From positions 1 to 26,348 of the forward strand of contig DDSR01000070.1 of NCBI GenBank assembly GCA_002343455.1: 26,348 nucleotides of DNA, read 5' to 3'. The notes beneath the pieces are model-generated. The model worked only from the letters and a program-made list of their open reading frames with translations. It was not told the DNA's origin and did not search any database. Of the stretch, positions 22,303 to 26,348 are shown one piece after another (positions within the stretch are counted from its first letter, which is position 1; the number at the start of each line of letters is the position of its first letter). The stretch is from Deltaproteobacteria bacterium UBA2385 (GTDB taxonomy: Bacteria > Myxococcota_A > UBA796 > UBA2385). The translations under genes and the position numbers were made by a program.

Positions 22303-24068
22303 CAGTCGACTCCAAGGAGATGATCGGCCTCGTCCCACCAGCTGGCGGTCGGGGTGCGCATGGTGTTGCTGCCGCAGTGAACCTCGCCCCAGTTGGCGTG
22401 GTAGGTGTTCCAGTCGTCGAGCCAGTGCGGGACGATGCCCGCGGGCAGCAGGGCCTCGATCTCGGCGACAAAGGGGTCGTCGGCGACGTCCACCCCGTCC
22501 TCGCGCAGGAAGGGGTCGGGCATGAAGGCGTGGAGCTCGCCGCCCATGGGGTAGACCGTCATGTTGGCGGTGCCGGGGATCAGCGCGAGCGCGGCGCCGC
22601 AGACCCGGCTCTGCTCGAAGAGGGCCGGGATGCGCAGGATGTCGGCCTCGTCCAGGTCGAGCTCCTCGATCATGATCTCGAGGGCGGGCTCGATGTTCTC
22701 GGCCTGCATGTCCTCGTTCTCGCGCTGCATGGCCGAGTCGGCCTGCATGTCGCCGACGGTGCGGTAGCCGTGGGTGCTGCGGTACTTGGAGAGGGAGGTG
22801 TCGGGGTCCAGGCTCTCCAGGAATTCCCAGCCGAGGTCGGTGTCGGCGACGACCAGGACGAAGCCCTTGTCGCGGTCGGGGTCGGGCAGGAAGGTCATGA
22901 ACTCGTCGACGTGGCCCACGCAGAGCCAACCCACGTCCAGCTCGAAGGGTTCCTGCACGGCCTGGTCCTCCAGGGCGGTGCGGAGGTCCAGGTGGGGCCG
23001 GGTGGTGCGGGTGTAGCCCCAGTAGACGCGGCCGTAGGGGTAGCTGACCCCGTCGACGGTGACCGGCGGGCTGATCTCCAGGTTGCCGAAGTAGTCCTGC
23101 GAGCTGGCCATGCCGCTGCCGTAGGTGACGACGGCGAGGCCGGGTCCGCCGAAGGTCTGGACGAGTCCGTCCAGATACTGTCCGCGGCTGGTGCGGATCG
23201 AGTCCAGGACCACGTCCAGGCGCAGGCCGGGGGCGGTGGCCGTGCCGTACTCGATCTCGTCCTGCAGCCAGACGTCGTAGTCGTAGGAGGCCGCCGGGTA
23301 GGACTCGAAGGCGCCGCCGAGGATCTCGGTGTAGCCGGCCAGCATCGCGGCGTTGCCGTAGGCCCCCGGGTAGCTCATCGCGTTCTGGAGCTCGCCGTCT
23401 TGCAGGTGGTGGTTGAGGATCAGCGGCGAGCTGCGCAGCGCCAGCTCCCAAGCGCCGACGCCCTCGATCGAGAGGTCGAGCAGGGCCTCGACGCGGAAGG
23501 TGGAGAACTCCACCCGCAGGTCGAGGCCGTCCAGCGGACCCTCGATGCGGGCGCTGGGGGAGCCGGAGTCCAGCAGCAGGGCGCCATCCCGCCAGACGCG
23601 GACGCTGGAGGTGTCGCCGGAGAGGCGCAGCTCGAGCGCCTCGCCTGCGCCGAGGGCCGGCAGGGTCAGGACGGAGAGGTCGTCCTCGGCGCTGCTGACG
23701 CGGGTCTGGCTCCAGTCGGCCCGGTCGTCCTCGTCGTCGTCGTCGAGGTTGGGGATGCCGAGCACCGGGCCCTCCAGGCCGTCCCAGGGGTGCAGGCCGC
23801 TGGTGCCGCCGTCGCCGCTGGTGCCGCCGTCGCCGCTGGTGCCGCCGTCGCCGCTCGTACCGCCACCGTCGCCGCTCGTACCGCCACCGTCGCCGCTCGT
23901 ACCCCCACCGTCGCCGCTCGTACCCCCGCCGTCGGCGGTGGTCTCTCCGCCGTCGCCGCTGGTGCCGCCGTCGCTCAGCGTGCCTCCGCCGTCCTCCGGC
24001 GGGCCGGTGTCCTCACCCAGGGGTCCTTTCTCGCCCGCACAGGCCAGCACCAGGAGCAGCCAGGTCAT
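22302..24068 (-). CDS. Protein-arginine deiminase (PAD family) lipoprotein, copy A
   Basis: The protein has 588 aa. Enzymes of this family convert protein arginine to citrulline using calcium. MTWLLLVLACAG is a very short lipoprotein leader (Cys10). A DGGTSG-type linker follows (about 20-92). A PAD_M-like segment starts at PNLDDDDEDDRADW (107-119), whose Asn/Asp spacing resembles the calcium sites of vertebrate PADs. The catalytic domain occupies about 215-588. It carries Asp270 (VWLQDEIEYG), the landmark DYFGNLEISPPVTVDG, His386 and Asp388 (LCVGHVDEFMTFLPDPD) and the nucleophile Cys565 (YHANWGEVHCGSN), matching Asp350, His471, Asp473 and Cys645 of human PAD4. The position of PAD4 Arg374 is Tyr316. 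The PAD_N domain is absent. The order of motifs rules out the Porphyromonas-type deiminase. It is the second gene of a three-gene operon. Confidence 0.94.
   Translation of the reverse strand: MTWLLLVLACAGEKGPLGEDTGPPEDGGGTLSDGGTSGDGGETTADGGGTSGDGGGTSGDGGGTSGDGGGTSGDGGTSGDGGTSGDGGTSGLHPWDGLEGPVLGIPNLDDDDEDDRADWSQTRVSSAEDDLSVLTLPALGAGEALELRLSGDTSSVRVWRDGALLLDSGSPSARIEGPLDGLDLRVEFSTFRVEALLDLSIEGVGAWELALRSSPLILNHHLQDGELQNAMSYPGAYGNAAMLAGYTEILGGAFESYPAASYDYDVWLQDEIEYGTATAPGLRLDVVLDSIRTSRGQYLDGLVQTFGGPGLAVVTYGSGMASSQDYFGNLEISPPVTVDGVSYPYGRVYWGYTRTTRPHLDLRTALEDQAVQEPFELDVGWLCVGHVDEFMTFLPDPDRDKGFVLVVADTDLGWEFLESLDPDTSLSKYRSTHGYRTVGDMQADSAMQRENEDMQAENIEPALEIMIEELDLDEADILRIPALFEQSRVCGAALALIPGTANMTVYPMGGELHAFMPDPFLREDGVDVADDPFVAEIEALLPAGIVPHWLDDWNTYHANWGEVHCGSNTMRTPTASWWDEADHLLGVD
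23800..23937 (-). repeat. Tandem 18-bp and 21-bp repeats encoding the DGGTSG linker
   Basis: Read on the plus strand, three identical 18-base units (23800-23817, 23818-23835, 23836-23853) are followed by four 21-base units (from 23854, 23875, 23896 and 23917) with one to a few substitutions. All keep frame and encode Gly/Ser/Thr/Asp repeats between the lipidated N-terminus and the deiminase. Near-identity in unit DNA suggests copy number may vary. Confidence 0.93.
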
Positions 24069-24072
24069 CGGC

Positions 24073-25641
24073 TCAGTCCCCCATCAGGTGGCGGGCGTCT
24101 TCCCACCAGGAGCCGCCGGGGGTGCGCCGCGTGTTGCTGCCGCAGTGCACCTCTCCCCAGGCCGCGTGGTAGGTGCTCCAGTCGTCGAGCCAGTGGGCCT
24201 CGACGCCGCTGGGCAGCAGGTCCTCGATGATGGTGATCATCGGATCGCTGGAGAGATCGTCGTCGTCGGTGCGCAGGAAGGGGTCGGGGATGAAGGCCTT
24301 GACGGTGTCGCCGCTGGGGTAGACCGTCATGTTGGCCGTGCCCGGGATGAGCGAGAGCGAGTAGCCGCCGCAGAGGCGGTTGGCCTCGAAGAGGGCGGGG
24401 ATGCGCACGATGTCGGCGTCGTCCAGGCCCAGCTCCTGCTTCATGATCTCGATGTTGGGCTCGATGTACTCGGCCTGCAGGTCCTGGTTGACCAGCAGCA
24501 GCTCATCGTCCTCGACCATCTGGCCGATCGTGTCGAAGCCGTGGGTGGGCCCGTAGCGGGGCAGCTCGGTCTCGGGGGCCATCTCGGAGATCAGGTCCCA
24601 GCCGAGCGCGGTGTCGGTGACCCACATCACGAAGCCCTTGTCGCTGTCGGGGTCGGGCAGGAAGGTGATGAACTCGTCGACATGACCGACGCAGAGCCAG
24701 CTGACGTCGAGCTCGAAGGGGCGCTGGACCTGCTGGGACTCCAGCATGGTGCGCAGATCCTCGTGCGGGGCCAGGGTGCCGTTGCGGCCCCAGTAGGCGC
24801 GCCCGTAGGGGTAGTGGACCCCGTCGACGGTGACGGGCGGGCTGACCTCGAGGTTGCCGAAGTAGTCCTGGGAGGAGGAGCGCCCCTGGCCGTAGCCGAT
24901 GACGGCGACGCCGGGCTCGGCCAGCTTGGGCGGCAGGGCGTCGAGGTACTGGCCGTTCTGCGAGCGGATGCTGTCCAGCACGAGGTCCATGTGCAGGCCG
25001 GGCGCGGTCTGCGTGGCGAACTCGATCTCGTCCTGGATCCAGACGTCGTAGCCGTAGCTGGCGACCTTCCAGCCATCGAAGGCGTCTCCCAGGCCGTCCT
25101 CGAAGCCCCTGATGAAGGCGGAGTTGCCACCGAAGCCGGTGTACTCCATCGCCATCTCGTACTCGCCCTGTTGCAGATGGTGGTTGAGGATGAGGGGGGC
25201 GGACTCCAGGCTGAGCGCCGCCTGGGCCAGGGGGCCGTCCTCGTCCTCGTGGCCGAGCGACAGCTCCAGGCCGGCCAGGACGCGGAAGTCGGAGAACTCG
25301 ACGCGCAGCTCGCGGCCGGAGTCGGGGCCGCTGAGGGTGGCTTGCAGGGTGGAGGCGTCCAGCAGCAGCTCGTCGTCCAGCCAGACCCGGCTGCGCTCGG
25401 CGTCGCCGGTCAGGGTCAGGCTGAGGCTCTGGCCCTCGAGCAGGGCGGGGAGGCTGAGGCTGGCGAGGTCGTCGTCTCCGGCCACCTGGAGGTCCTCCCA
25501 GTCCATCACCTCGTTCTCGTCGTCGTCGTCGAGGTTGGCGATCCCGATGACCGCCTGGCCGTCCAGCGCTGCCCAGTCGGAGTCGACCGGCTCCTCGCGA
25601 TAACAGGCGAGGCCGAGGGCCAGCATCAGCAGCGGGGACAT
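24073..25641 (-). CDS. Protein-arginine deiminase (PAD family) lipoprotein, copy B
   Basis: The protein has 522 aa and is the first gene of the operon; copy A follows after four bases. The ATG at 25641 has GGAG seven bases upstream. The leader MSPLLMLALGLACYREEPV places the lipidated Cys at 13, and there is no long linker. The PAD_M-like part begins ANLDDDDENEVMDWED (35-50). The catalytic residues are Asp204 (VWIQDEIEFA), His320 and Asp322 (LCVGHVDEFITFLPDPD) and Cys500 (YHAAWGEVHCGSNTRR). DYFGNLEVSPPVTVDG and QELGLDDADIVRIPALF closely follow vertebrate PAD4 (FGNLEVSPPVTV, ELGLAESDIIDIPQLF). As in copy A, the PAD4 Arg374 position is Tyr (250). The two copies share long near-identical blocks but differ at the N-terminus and in surface loops, so the duplication is not recent. 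Calcium-dependent citrullination at the cell surface is expected. Confidence 0.94.
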   Translation of the reverse strand: MSPLLMLALGLACYREEPVDSDWAALDGQAVIGIANLDDDDENEVMDWEDLQVAGDDDLASLSLPALLEGQSLSLTLTGDAERSRVWLDDELLLDASTLQATLSGPDSGRELRVEFSDFRVLAGLELSLGHEDEDGPLAQAALSLESAPLILNHHLQQGEYEMAMEYTGFGGNSAFIRGFEDGLGDAFDGWKVASYGYDVWIQDEIEFATQTAPGLHMDLVLDSIRSQNGQYLDALPPKLAEPGVAVIGYGQGRSSSQDYFGNLEVSPPVTVDGVHYPYGRAYWGRNGTLAPHEDLRTMLESQQVQRPFELDVSWLCVGHVDEFITFLPDPDSDKGFVMWVTDTALGWDLISEMAPETELPRYGPTHGFDTIGQMVEDDELLLVNQDLQAEYIEPNIEIMKQELGLDDADIVRIPALFEANRLCGGYSLSLIPGTANMTVYPSGDTVKAFIPDPFLRTDDDDLSSDPMITIIEDLLPSGVEAHWLDDWSTYHAAWGEVHCGSNTRRTPGGSWWEDARHLMGD

Positions 25642-25666
25642 GGGGCGCTCCGGGTTTGCGGCAGCT

Positions 25667-25693
25667 TAGCGCGCGAGGAGGCCCGTCGCGCTA
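25667..25693. promoter_or_regulatory. Inverted repeat between divergent PAD and DTW genes
   Basis: TAGCGCG (25667-25673) and CGCGCTA (25687-25693) are perfect inverse complements separated by 13 bases. They fill the middle of the 61-base space between the start at 25641 (minus) and the start at 25703 (plus). It could be an operator controlling one or both genes. With seven-base arms in GC-rich DNA, chance is not excluded. Confidence 0.35.
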
Positions 25694-25702
25694 GAGAGTG
25701 GA

Positions 25703-26341
25703 ATGAGCCCCCGCTGCGAACGCTGTGACAAGCCCACCGGGATCTGTGTCTGTGACCGGGTCCGCCCGCGTGAGGTCCAGACCCGGGTGCTAGTCCTGCA
25801 ACACCCTGAAGAGCCCGACTCGGTGCTGGGGACCGCCCGCCTGCTGGAGCTGGCCCTGCCCTCGCAGGTGCGGGTGGTCGTGGGGCAGAGCTGGGGCTCC
25901 CTCGCCGATGCGTGGGGTGAGCCCCTCGGCAACGAGGGCTGGGCCGTGCTCTGGCGCGGGCAGCTGCCTCGGGAGCTCAGTCCGGAGGAGGACGCCGCCG
26001 CCTTCCTCAGCCTGGACCGCGCGGGTCGTCGGAGCCCGACGGTCTGGCAGGGCGTGGTCGTGCTGGACGGGACCTGGGCCCAGGCTCGGAGCCTGTGGTG
26101 GCGCAACCCCTGGCTGCTGCGGCTGGGCAGGATCCTGCTGCGCCCGAAAGAGCCCTCGATCTACGGCAAGGTCCGCCGCGAGCCGCGGCCCGAGGCGGTC
26201 TCGACCTTGGAGGCGGTGGCCGAGGTCCTGGCCTGGAACGGCGAGGGCGACGAGGTGCGCGCCGAGCTGCGGGCCCTGATGCGCACGATGGTCCAGCGGG
26301 CCCGCGACACGGCACCCCCCGGGCTGGGCAAGCGACGCTGA
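25703..26341 (+). CDS. DTW-domain tRNA-uridine aminocarboxypropyltransferase
   Basis: The protein has 212 aa and is cytoplasmic. Members of the DTW family (TapT in bacteria) transfer the aminocarboxypropyl group of S-adenosylmethionine to uridine in tRNA, making acp3U. The family's N-terminal Cys cluster is present (Cys5, Cys8, Cys15, Cys17 in CERCDKPTGICVC), followed by VLVLQHPEEPDSVLGTARL (29-47) and the name-giving motif in VVLDGTWAQA (Asp122 to Trp125). A C-terminal segment RPKEPSIYGKVRREP and STLEAVAEVLA matches the usual LRKEP..STLEA region. All key motifs are present and the length is normal. It lies divergent from the deiminase operon, to which it is probably unrelated in function. 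It ends seven bases before the window edge. Confidence 0.93.
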   Translation: MSPRCERCDKPTGICVCDRVRPREVQTRVLVLQHPEEPDSVLGTARLLELALPSQVRVVVGQSWGSLADAWGEPLGNEGWAVLWRGQLPRELSPEEDAAAFLSLDRAGRRSPTVWQGVVVLDGTWAQARSLWWRNPWLLRLGRILLRPKEPSIYGKVRREPRPEAVSTLEAVAEVLAWNGEGDEVRAELRALMRTMVQRARDTAPPGLGKRR

Positions 26342-26348
26342 GCTTGGC

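Noticed and set aside
21359..22471. 370-codon open frame on the minus strand covering the HEAT-repeat gene
   Set aside because: Arg/Gly/Pro-rich and motif-free; the overlapping frame has a signal peptide, ribosome binding site and clear helical repeats.
23800..23937. Regular short repeats suggestive of a CRISPR array
   Set aside because: Units are directly tandem without spacers, keep reading frame and encode a protein linker.
23413..25728. 771-codon open frame antisense to the PAD genes
   Set aside because: Repetitive SPLVPP and Val/Gly-rich composition is the mirror of the linker repeats and the PAD codons.

Overview
The window is very GC-rich (with G or C at most third codon positions) and gene-dense, with frequent strand switches and many 1-17 bp gene overlaps. 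About fourteen of the 26 coding regions carry an apparent export signal. The mix of MopE-type metal-binding motif plus FG-GAP propeller, RCC1-repeat lipoprotein, FecR-domain barrel protein and DGG/TSG low-complexity linkers suggests a chromosomal segment of a myxobacterial relative (Myxococcota, formerly Deltaproteobacteria). This is inferred from protein style, since no rRNA or other marker gene is present. I saw no tRNA, rRNA, insertion sequence, phage gene or CRISPR array.

Layout. 1-566 (-): start of a PilZ-like gene that runs off the left edge. 684-2741 (+): large lipoprotein with a glycosidase-like look. 4533-2738 (-): RlaP/YcgL-type nucleotidyltransferase translationally coupled to an exported peptidoglycan amidase. 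5595-4618 (-): exported protein with an SH3-like segment. 5634-5662: nested CTAG-rich palindrome in a divergent promoter region. 5741-9228 (+): four overlapping genes (FecR-domain/beta-barrel protein, seven-blade RCC1 lipoprotein, sigma-like regulator, small unknown). 11677-9270 (-): secreted DUF11-like protein and MopE/FG-GAP lipoprotein. 11834-15237 (+): exported TldD-like metallopeptidase and its active-site-less TldE-like partner. 15362-16556 (+): two cyclic-nucleotide-binding-domain proteins. 17188-16571 (-): gamma carbonic anhydrase. 17277-17606 (+): Cys-rich small lipoprotein. 19217-17611 (-): possible 55-aa ORF coupled to a GH1 glycosidase lipoprotein. 19250-20620 (+): glutamate/dicarboxylate symporter. 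20678-21467 (+): ArsR regulator and AHSA1/SRPBCC protein. 25641-21487 (-): operon of two tandem protein-arginine-deiminase lipoproteins and an exported HEAT-repeat protein. 25703-26341 (+): DTW-domain tRNA aminocarboxypropyltransferase.

The most remarkable content is the pair of adjacent, apparently surface-anchored enzymes of the vertebrate-type peptidylarginine deiminase (PAD) family at 22302-25641. Both keep the Asp, His-x-Asp and Cys catalytic residues and the Asp-rich calcium-site segment, which suggests calcium-dependent citrullination outside the cytoplasm. Next come the exported TldD/TldE-like pair, a consistent habit of ultra-short signal peptides without a basic n-region, the nested palindrome, and a FecR-domain gene whose best-placed start codon appears to be CTG.
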